64,000 nucleotides of DNA from Iris pallida. Taxonomy: Eukaryota; Streptophyta; Magnoliopsida; Asparagales; Iridaceae. The notes under the pieces were generated by a model that was given only the letters and a program-made list of their open reading frames with translations, was not told the DNA's origin and did not search any database. The stretch spans positions 4,029,083 to 4,093,082 of the forward strand of contig JANAVB010004000.1 in NCBI GenBank assembly GCA_029216955.1, written 5' to 3'. Below are positions 1-8,766 of this stretch, piece after piece. The position numbers were made by a program, and so were the translations under genes. Positions within the stretch are counted from its first letter, which is position 1. Each line of letters opens with the position of its first letter.

Positions 1-157
1 CTTTGTCATGGGACAATGTCGGTGAAAGAGTTTTGCTTGGCCCGAGATGGTGGTGGATACAGCAGAGATGGTTAAGTTGATCAGGGATAGACTTCGGGTG
101 GCTCAGGATAGATAGCGGCATTGGGCCGATAGCCACCGGAGACCGTTAGAGTTCGAG

Positions 158-239
158 GTTAGTATCAGTTTTTTTCTGTTTGTGCTTGTTTGTGATTGTT
201 TTCTTTAGGGTCTTGTATTGAGTCTTATCTTGTGTCTAG
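158..239 (+). other. Intron-like 82-bp insertion inside the O integrase reading frame
   Basis: The sequence begins GTTAGTATC after GAG and ends TGTGTCTAG before GTTGGCGAT. Removing exactly 158-239 joins LEFE to VGDMVF in frame, as in the uninterrupted copies at 28760 and 40950. The stretch is T-rich and bounded by GT and AG, as a plant spliceosomal intron would be. It is near the lower size limit for plant introns. It could instead be a chance filler insertion. No splicing evidence is available from sequence alone. Confidence 0.55.
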
Positions 240-361
240 GTTGGCGATATGGTGTTCCTGAGGATTTCGCCAACACGGGGCACGATTCGTTTTGGCCGAG
301 ACGGGAAGCTTAGTCCACGTTTCATCAGACCTTTCACTATTCTTGGAAGGGTCGATGCAGT

Positions 362-366
362 GGCCT
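362..366. repeat. 5-bp target site duplication of element A (left copy)
   Basis: GGCCT at 362-366 immediately precedes the LTR start, and GGCCT occurs again at 32313-32317 directly after the second LTR. Joining the two flanks through one copy restores the O integrase reading frame (DAVA then YRLDLPP). This proves a single insertion event. Confidence 0.95.
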
Positions 367-574
367 TGTAAAATTCCAATATTTTCTAATTATTTTAATA
401 ATTTAAAAATTATTTTTCTATATTTTTTTGAATTTATTTGGTATATGTACGTAATTGTAGATGTGTATAATGTATGTTTGTTTGTGTGCGTGATAATTTA
501 AATACTACTAAATATAGCTTACCTTGTTACAAAATATTTTTGTACTTAATTAAGAATTTTAGAATTTTTGTGAA

Positions 575-896
<322 letters not shown>

Positions 897-971
897 TGTG
901 TTAAAAAAAAAGAAGTATAACAGTGGTGGCCGAACCCCCACCATAGTAGCAGCTAAGCTGCGTAGTTGGGC

Positions 972-990
972 GGGGGGGGGGGGGGGGGGG
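972..990. repeat. Homopolymer run of 19 G in the A 5' LTR
   Basis: A run of 19 G sits between TTGGGC and CGACCCCCAC. The matching site in the 3' LTR (29723-29733) has 11 G, so the tract has expanded or contracted since insertion. A run this long could form intramolecular G-quadruplexes and would be error-prone to sequence. Confidence 0.9.
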
Positions 991-1155
991 CGACCCCCAC
1001 AATTCATTTGCTAACAGCAGCTGTGCTGCTGTGGACTTTAGCACCCGACCCCACATCCCTAATGGAAAACCCAAGCAGCTCAGCTGCATTACGTGAACCT
1101 GAGCCCAACTCATATCAGCCCGAGTTAAACCCTATTCTTAGTTATATTAGGAACG

Positions 1156-1183
1156 GAGCAGTATATATATGTAACTACTGCTC
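1156..1183 (+). promoter_or_regulatory. Putative TATA-box promoter of element A inside an inverted repeat
   Basis: GAGCAGTA (1156-1163) and TACTGCTC (1176-1183) are perfect 8-bp inverted arms around the core TATATATGTAAC. The element is conserved in the 3' LTR near 29900. A TATA-like core in the middle of an LTR, followed by a CT-rich stretch (about 1200-1240), is the expected layout of a U3/R boundary. The transcription start has not been measured. Confidence 0.55.
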
Positions 1184-1734
1184 AAAACCAAACCATAACT
1201 CTCCCGAACTCTTCATCCTCCATATCTTCTCTCCATCTCGAACACCAGGCGAGCTACCCAGGCCGTTGGCGGCGCCGCACCACCGCGCGAACGCTGCCGG
1301 ACAGCCCAGGACGACCGCACTCCAGTACAGTCTCAGTTTTGCGAACAGCGAGGTACCCTTCTTCCAATCCACTTTTCTTCACGCACGCTCGATGATTTCT
1401 CGAATTATAAATTCCTGTGTGTAGCCTATATGAACCCCTCCAATCTCCTTCTGATATAATCCTGGGAACCCCAAGGGATTGCTCGAGAAATCGAGACAAA
1501 GTTGCCCCAAAAACTATCGAAAACAGAGTTTGAATCCAGTTTCAAAACCACAACTTAGAAGCCAGATTCCGATCTGTTTGTCAAGATTTTTAGAAACTAA
1601 TTGAACATGTGCGAAGACAACATAACCACGATTGAAACGCAACTTGTAGATCTATATTTTGATTACTGTGCAAGAATTAAACCCATGTTAAAGTTGTGCG
1701 AAAAACTGTTTTCAAAATAGTAAATTTCTGAATT

Positions 1735-2335
1735 TTTCTCTGATACGACGTGCGCCCCGACAAACCGGGCGACGTGGTCGTACGCTATACGCATCGAAAG
1801 GTGCGTATGGACGTTGCGACGTGTGGGAACTGACGGAACTCAGTTTCGTCGCGTGTGCGCGACGAAACCAACGCGTATCCGTCGAGATACCCCCGTATCG
1901 GCGTTTTGCAAACTTTCCCATAACTTCGTGTACAGTCGTCGAATCGAGACGAAACTTGTGCCAACAGGTCCGGATCGAAATTCTGGTCCTGCATGCCAAG
2001 TTTGGTTCGATTCTGAGAAGGTCGAATCGGAACCCATTTTTGGCTGGCCCGCGATCCACTCAAACGGGCAATTTTGTACACGACTGATTGAAATCCAAAA
2101 CTGGACATACCGTTGAGTTTCTCTCCTCAAACTGAAACCGTAGACATGTAGTTTAACGACTTTAGAGACCGTAGACTTTGGCACGCATTTCGGTGCAAAG
2201 CGAGTCCAGCGACGGACATCGTTTTGACCCGAAATTACAATTTTGCTCCTGTTCCAGAATTTAACTTTTGGACAGGCGTTTCCTAGGTATATCTTCTTCA
2301 CTAAGATCATTTTTGATGTTTGTTTCAGCGTTTGG
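1735..2335 (+). repeat. LTR module shared with the F and O LTRs, with a conserved hairpin
   Basis: This roughly 600-bp block is recognisably homologous to 10070-10660 and 17005-17600 (F LTRs) and to 37380-37975 (O LTR). Shared phrases include ACGTGGTCG, GCGTGTGCGCGACGAA, CGTATCCGTCGA, CTGGTCCTGCATGCCAAG and GACTTTAGAGACCGT. At 1844-1867 there is a perfect hairpin with 10-bp arms (TTTCGTCGCG and CGCGACGAAA) and loop TGTG. Its core is kept in the other families. The block ends in a pyrimidine-rich TTTCAG. Confidence 0.8.
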
Positions 2336-2404
2336 AGTCATCTGTGATTTGTGAGTTTTGGTGCTGACACTTGCTACTCTTGGATTTGCCCTTCTCGCAC
2401 CGGA

Positions 2405-2420
2405 GGCAAGATACCTTGCC
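2405..2420 (+). promoter_or_regulatory. GGCAAG hairpin in the A LTR
   Basis: GGCAAG (2405-2410), loop ATAC, CTTGCC (2415-2420). The same stem recurs in the A 3' LTR (31151-31166), solo LTR S (34435-34451), element C (41964-41980, last pair lost) and element D (minus strand, 48882-48898 and 56616-56632). The 5' arm reads AGGCAAG, which also resembles the AG/GCAAGT donor of GC-AG introns. The role is unknown. Confidence 0.6.
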
Positions 2421-3576
2421 ACCTTACTCTGTGATTATTATATTCTTATTTTTAGTTTTTATTTTCAGCATTTTATTTCGTGATATTTAAATTGTGCGTC
2501 CAATTCACACTTGGGTGCAAGCGACTCTATCGGTCGTTTTTCTTGCTTTATTTATTCTCTTGCATTAACTTAGTTTATTGACCACCCATTGATATTGAGG
2601 TATTGGTATATCTCATACGGCCTTGACACTTATTGTATCACATGATGTGAGTCACATATAGGACACATATCCATGTAGTCGGCTGGCCACCGATACGTTT
2701 GGAGCGTGCGACGGATAGGGATAACTGCCAATAGAATTGCATGCTAGAAGACTTGGCGGTTATTAGAGGTACATGTCAGTCATGGAGATGATGATACTAG
2801 GCATTGGGTGGGGAGAACATTACCTGATGTATGGGCTTTGATTGCACTTCCCTTGTAACCCGGAAGCTCCGCTGCAGATACGGGTATGAGCCTCTCAGGT
2901 TGGCCACTGTCATTTTTGAACGTCATGCTCTTGGTCACTGGTGCCCAAGAGGGGACTATACCGGATCCTATATTCAGCCAGGGCTCATGCGTCGAAGGAA
3001 TGTATCTCAACTGCATATTCACAGTAGAATGGTCAGGAACCCGATTGCATGCATACCTTTTTCTCTTATTATATTATCACAGTTTATATGGCATGGTGTT
3101 TTCTTTTATCTTGCTATGTCCCCTGAGGACCTGGTTATCTCTCCAGGTTTAGACGATTTTCTACAGGAGTACGGAGCGACATTGGAGCTATCCTACATTG
3201 ATGACGAGGCAGTGCCTTATGACTTCTAGTCTATTTCTTATCTGAGACAGTTGTAGACATTATTTTACATCTCTTTTCTTTCTATTTTGCGGAGGTCGGA
3301 CTCCGATCTTGTGAGACTATTTTTCATAGCTGTTTGAAGTGAGTATGTTCACCCGGCTATCTTTTGACACTCTTATTTATTTATTTGGACTCTATTATCT
3401 TCTGTGTTGAGCTGTGATGAGATTAGATATGTTATTCTGGCCTGTGATTATTTTATTTACAGCTTATGTGCATATATGAGGATTCCATATATTGGAGTAT
3501 TCTTCGTATATGTGCAGCTGGCATGTTCACGTACTTGGTCCTACGTATTTTGGGACTGGAGCGTTACATATTTTTA

Positions 3577-3594
3577 TGGTGGCCCATGCAGGTC
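3577..3594 (+). promoter_or_regulatory. Primer-binding site of element A (tRNA-Ile type)
   Basis: TGGTGGCCCATGCAGGTC lies 8 bases after the LTR end. Its complement ends GGGCCACCA, matching (from memory of plant tRNA sequences) the 3' end of tRNA-Ile(AAU) plus CCA. Reverse transcription starts by annealing a tRNA here. Most plant Ty3/gypsy elements use initiator tRNA-Met (TGGTATCAGAGC), which is absent here. Confidence 0.8.
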
Positions 3595-3775
3595 AGATTT
3601 AATATTGTTGGGTTATATGACTGTGCCCAACAAGCCTGCATATAGGAATAGGAATATCTCATCCAGAACTACTACTATCTCTTGACTTCCAATCTTTTTG
3701 AAACTTCCTTGATTATTTGATTTATCCCATATCTAATCTTTCCTAATATCAACTTATCTTCCTCGTGCCAACAAT

Positions 3776-4536
3776 ATGAATCTACGAAGCGGACGCACTT
3801 CTGCCTTGGCCCTCACATCTGGTGAGGAGACTACTTCGGAGGGACAGAATCCTTCCATGACTCCAGCGACACCTTACCAGCCAGGACTGTCGCAGCCTAC
3901 TACGACACCGACGACGGAGTACCCAGAGATCGCATCACCCCCAGGCAGCCAGGCTGGACAGACTACTACCATGCCACCGAGAGAGAATGTACCACTGCCT
4001 CCTCCACCACCATTCCCTCAGCAGTTTCCTCCACAGTCGGGACCTCAGATGCCTCCACCATCGACTGATGGGAGCCCTACTACTCAGTTTATGTATGCCA
4101 TGATGCAGGCCCAGTGGCAGCAGACTGAGCTGATGAGACAGACGATGATGGCAGCCATGGCTAGACCTCCACCACCACCTCCAGTACCAGTACCAGCACC
4201 AGCACCGGCTCTGTATCCCTATGAAGGCTCTATCAAAAATTTCACAGATATGAACCCCAAGGCCTTTAGAGGGACGGAGAAGCCATTAGAGGTGTCACAG
4301 TGGCTTATTAGTATCGAGAAGCTACTTAAGGCATCCCTGTTGCCAGCTCGAGATTGGATGACAGTAGTGGACCTACTGTTAGAAAATAATGCTCACCACT
4401 GGTAGAAGGCGAAAGAGAGACGATTAGGCACTGGGATCACCTGGAAGCAGTTCTATGATGCATTTATGAGAGATTCTTCCCTATTCATGTTTGAGATGGT
4501 CTCTACGACCAGTTTCTCCATCTGAAGCAAGGGAAT
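3776..4536 (+). pseudogene. gag: Element A gag (N-terminal and capsid part), broken
   Basis: Gag forms the particle that packages retrotransposon RNA. The chosen start opens MNLRSGRTSALA, followed by a Pro/Gln/Thr-rich region with PPPPP runs and alternating Pro-Val/Pro-Ala, then the capsid segment (PYEGSIKNFTDMNPKAF, EVSQWLISIEKLL) typical of plant Ty3/gypsy gag. The frame stops at TAG 4403-4405, just after HHW, where relatives read on. Beyond this stop the homologous capsid sequence shifts frame near 4463, and the new frame meets TGA at 4492-4494 before continuing as [13 protein letters not shown] into the next open stretch. So gag is disabled by two stops and one frameshift. Confidence 0.88.
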
Positions 4537-6925
4537 ATGACAGTTGATGAGTATGACTCAGAGCTCAATCGCCTGAGTCAATTTGGTGCGGGATTGATTT
4601 CGACAGAGTTAGAGAAGGCGAGGAGATTTCACCAGGGGCTTGCACTAGAGCTCAAGTCTTATACGACTACCCAGTCTCGAGTCTCCCATTCAGCTGTCTT
4701 GGAAGAAGCTCGTGCTCAGGAGATTCTTCACAAGGAACAGCAGCAGACATCGAAGCGCCATACCCCAGCAGCTACACCAGCCCGAGCTACTCAGAGTGGA
4801 CCTACCAGGAGGACTACAGGACAGTACCAGCAGAGGCACACACCTTATCAGAAGCCCACCTGCAACTTCTGTGGGAAGCAGGGGCTTATTAGAGATGACT
4901 GTCGACTTCGTTTGGGCTTATGTATGAGATGTGGATCAGGACAGCACTTGGCCAGAGATTGTCCTGAGCAGCAGGCTCTAGTTCAGGCACATCAGGCCCA
5001 GAGGCCTACAGCCCCAGCACCTCGTCCACCATTACCCCTACAGACAGCACAGTACCACAAGGCCAGAGCTCAAGGCCCAGGACAGAACCATGGAAAGACA
5101 TTCTCTCTAGCTGTTGAGAATGTAGAGGCAAAGACAGAGGTCATAGCAGGTATGGTTTTAGTTGCATCTTTTTCAGCTATTATATTATTTGATACTGGAG
5201 CCACGCATTCATTTATAGCCACTAGTTTTGCCATGAGACACAGCATTCCCATCACACCCTTAGCTAAGAATGTTAAAATCCTCACTGGAGGAGGAGTTGT
5301 ACCTGTTAGTGGTGTTTGTAGACTTTGTCCTGTAGTGATAAATGGCAGAGAGATGATGGCACGACTTCTTGTATTCCCTATGCCGACATTTGATGTGGTT
5401 CTTGGAATGGACTGGTTGAGCCAGCATTTCGCTCTCATAGACTGCCATAGGAGCAGTATTATCTTTAGACCACCGAATGCGGCAGAGTTTGAGTTCACCA
5501 AAGAAGACGGAGATAGCTGTGATGCACCCACATCGGGAACTCATATGATGATGCATGACACCCTACAGCATCCTATTATCACCGAGTTCAAGGATGTATT
5601 CCCCGAGGAATTGCCAGGACTACCACCTGACCGAGATATTAAGTTTTCTATTGAGCTTACTCCCGGAGCCGAGCCTATCTCATCTCGAGTATATCGTCTG
5701 GCACCCAAGGACTTGGTAGAGATGAAGATGCAGATTGATGTCTTATTAGAGAAAGGATTTATTCGTGCCAGTGCGTCACCATGGGGAGCACCCGTTCTTT
5801 TTATGCCTAAAAAAGATGGGACAGTGCGCATGTGCATAGACTACAGAGCACTAAATGCAGTGACGGTGAAGAACAAGTATCCCTTGCCACGTATAGACGA
5901 TCTATTTGATCAACTGAGTGGAGCAAAAGTATTCTCCAAGATTGACTTACGATCGGGCTATCACCAATTGAAGGTTCGGAAGGAAGACATTGCAAAGACG
6001 GCCATTCGATCGAGGTATGGACACTACGAGTTCTTGGTTATGCCTTTCGGGTTGACCAACGCTCCCGCAGTTTTCATGAATTTAATGAACAAGATCTTTC
6101 ACCAGTACTTGGACAAATTTGTTACAGTCTTTATAGACGATATCTTGATTTACTCCAAGAGTCAAGAGGAGCATGAGCAGCATCTACGGATATTTTTGGG
6201 AACATTGAGGAACGAGAGACTCTTTGCAAAGCTTAGCAAGTGTGATTTCTTTCTCAAGGAGGTATCATTCCTTGGTCATATTGTTACGGGCGATGGTATA
6301 TCCGTAGACCCAGAAAAGATCATAGCAGTCAAATCATGGCCCGCTCCCACATCAGCTTCTGAAGTGAGAAGTTTCCTCGGACTTACGGGTTACTACCGAC
6401 GGTTCATAGAAGATTTCTCTCGAATAGCGGGGCCTATGACTCGATTAACTTGCAAAGATCAGGAGTTTGTATGGACAGACGAGTGTCAAGCCGCTTTTGA
6501 CGAGTTGAAGAAGCGATTGACCACAGCACCGATCTTGACACTACCATCGGGTCTAGGAGGATTTGTGATCTACAGCGACACATCCGGGAAGGGATTAGGA
6601 TGTGTATTGATGCAGCACGGTCGTGTAGTAGCTTATGCATTGCGACAGTTGAGAGTGCACGGGAAGAATTATCCGACCCACGATTTAGAGCTCGCAGCGA
6701 TTATCTTTGCTTTGAAGCTATGGAGACACTACTTGTACGGCGAGAAGGTTGATGTCTACACTGATCATAAGAGCCTCAAGTACGTGTTCACATAGAAAGA
6801 GTTGAATATGCGACAGCGACGTTGGTTGGAGTTGATGAAGGATTGTGAGATCGAGCTTCATTATCAACCGGGCAAGGCTAATGTTGTGGCAGACGCATTA
6901 AGTCGCAAGCCCATGGCACACTTTT
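4537..6925 (+). pseudogene. pol: Element A gag C-terminus, protease, RT and RNase H (5' part of pol)
   Basis: The open stretch of 752 codons begins in the C-terminal capsid ([17 protein letters not shown]). Next come two zinc-knuckle repeats: the first has lost its histidine ([14 protein letters not shown]), the second is intact ([14 protein letters not shown]). The aspartic protease follows with motif FDTGATHSF, then RT with the catalytic motif FIDDILIYS, and RNase H ([15 protein letters not shown], then HDLELAAI and TDHKSLK). A TAG at 6793-6795 replaces glutamine in VFTQKELNM. The reading then continues through MRQRRWLEL and ADALSRKPMAHFL and is cut by element B after 6925. The integrase follows at 27660. 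The domain order is PR-RT-RNH-INT, as in Ty3/gypsy. Confidence 0.93.
6921..6925. repeat. 5-bp target site duplication of element B (left copy)
   Basis: CTTTT precedes the LTR start TGTCACG. CTTTT recurs at 27655-27659 after the far LTR end GTGTTACA. Joining the flanks restores the A pol frame (AHFL then TTQKEL). Confidence 0.93.
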
Positions 6926-8766
6926 TGTCACGACCCGCACCCACTGTGAGGGTACGAGAACGTAACAGCGCCCAGTCTACGCCGCAGTGTCGGTGGTAGA
7001 ACGCTGTTCTAGGTTATGAACTATAACTAATATAACATGAATACTCTCCATAAGGAGACCAACATAGAGGTACAACTCAATCACAATCTAGAGATAGAAT
7101 ATGGCACGATAAAATAGATAAGAGAATCCTCGACTGAGGTACAACAGAAATAAAATACAAGTCTTATCATCTACCAGTCTCAACATCTAGAATATACAAC
7201 TCAGAAAAATAAAGACAACAGCTAAAACATGGAAAGAAATAGTCTAAGCTATCTACACTAAGCAAGGGTATCATCCTCAGCAGCTGCCTGAACCTCCCCA
7301 GGGGTCCAGGTCGCGAGTGTCATCTAGGCAAGCTCCAAGTAAGGGGGGTGCAGGGTTCCTCATCATCCTCTGTAAAATTTTCAACAGGTCCAGTCAGGAC
7401 GGGAGCGAGCACAATACATCTCAACAGTTCATAGCAGGTTAGAAAATATAATCATGCAGTAAAGTAAGATATAGATACTGAAGGAAATGCAGTATGTAAA
7501 CAGAGAGAGAACTGTAATAGAAATATCTACTATAAGTAGAGAACTAATAGTGACTAGTAAGTCAGAGTAAAATATAAACATGTGAATGGCATAGGAGATT
7601 CATGACTACAGCTAAGAGAGTGATTCATGACTACAGCTACTTGGATAATATTCACATGTCTATTTCTACTCCCCCATTCCCAATCAATACACAAAGATCT
7701 GTTCAAGTTATGTTAAGATTCGTGAAACTTCACATGGCTCATAAAATGAGTGATACGTGAAGGTGATTCATGATGGCTCTGTGAACATGAGAGTACATGT
7801 GTCACAAGCGATTCGTGAATCAGAGGAAGCATAGAGATACGTGATGATTCGTGAAACGCACAAAACATGTAGTATCCGATGCTCCCGAGGGGGATAACAT
7901 CTCATGAAAAGATCCATATAGTACCAATGCGTGTGACCAACGTGACAGTATCAAGTAAAGTAATTTAAAGCAGAAAAATAATTCTGAACAGGATATGAAA
8001 TGATCAGAGAATGTACTCGCCTCGTATCTGAATGTCTGAAGTAAATGTATTGTCCGAGATGAGGTACCTGACTCCTAGTTAGAGCAACACAAATCAAGAT
8101 GTATACATGGGATGATAATAGTAATCTACAATGCATCTGCATGTCGTCTAGGTCAAACTAGACTAAAGTCAACACTTGGTCAACTCCAGTCAACTAGGTA
8201 GGTCAAACTAGGTCAAGCCTAAGCCAAACAAGTCTAATAAGTCTCACTAGGCCTAACCAAGCCTAGGCTAACAATCACACACCAATCACAAGGCTATACA
8301 AGCCAAACAAAAGCACATATCAAGGCACATCCTATTCATGCATTTTCAACATTATATATATATATAAAAAGAGGAAAGAACTAACATGTAAGATATGTGT
8401 GTGTGTGAACATGGATGTTTACGTGAAAAGAGAAATCAACACTAGGCCATATATCTTATACCCACATATACGTATATAACTATAAGGAATCTCTATTTAT
8501 CATATTAACACATTAGCCATATATATTATACATATATATATTGAGAGAGAGGTAGAGAAAAGCATGTGTATGTGTGAGTGTCATGAGAGAGTGTGAGATA
8601 TAGAGTGAGGCATGAGAGTGTATAGGCATGTGTGTTAGAGAAATTGAGAAAATAGTGAAGCAACTGTGGTGTGTGTGTCATAAGTGTCCTGTCATTGGTG
8701 AATGAGAGTGTCAAAGTCAATTAGATAGTTTATCAGTGAATTAGGCAAAAGGGTGCCAAGGGGCTG
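6926..8766 (-). repeat. 3' LTR of element B, segment 1
   Basis: In plus coordinates this begins TGTCACGACCCGCACCC and matches 22747-24589 with few differences. It contains the conserved LTR-end hairpin (minus-strand phrase CTACCGCCGACACTG) close to its start, many short repeats of TTCATGA and CATGACTACAGCTA near 7600-7660, paired GTCAAACTAGGTCAA phrases near 8150-8220, and a GT/GA-rich stretch near 8390-8720. No coding capacity was recognised. The segment is cut at 8766 by element F. Confidence 0.9.
8762..8766. repeat. 5-bp target site duplication of element F (left copy)
   Basis: GGCTG at 8762-8766 is repeated at 18627-18631. The undisturbed B LTR at 24580-24600 reads straight through one GGCTG, which confirms the empty target site. 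Confidence 0.96.

Larger units (their letters stand above)
1..366 (+). pseudogene. Element O integrase C-terminal fragment, part 1 (5' side of the A insertion)
   Basis: This is the C-terminal part of a Ty3/gypsy integrase, the enzyme that inserts retrotransposon cDNA into chromosomes. The translation shows the linker resembling RDRLRVAQDR and HWADSHRRPLEFE, then [25 protein letters not shown] and RPFTILGRVDAVA, which is the GPY/F module of Tekay-type chromoviruses. A TAG stop lies at 113-115 where relatives have glutamine. An 82-bp intron-like stretch (158-239) splits the module in frame. The reading stops at 366 because element A inserted there; the same protein continues at 32313 with YRLDLPP. 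The rest of the O polyprotein lies upstream of the window. The family assignment is firm. Inactivity is inferred from the stop and the nested insertions. Confidence 0.9.

Noticed and set aside
2831..3229. 132-codon frame conserved in both A LTRs (also 31577-31975)
   Set aside because: Conservation is expected because LTR copies are identical at insertion; no domain, and an overlapping frame is equally conserved.
3577..3594. The recurrent 18-mer as a tRNA gene fragment
   Set aside because: Only the 3' end complement is present, always 8-9 bases from an LTR end, so it is a primer-binding site and not a tRNA gene.
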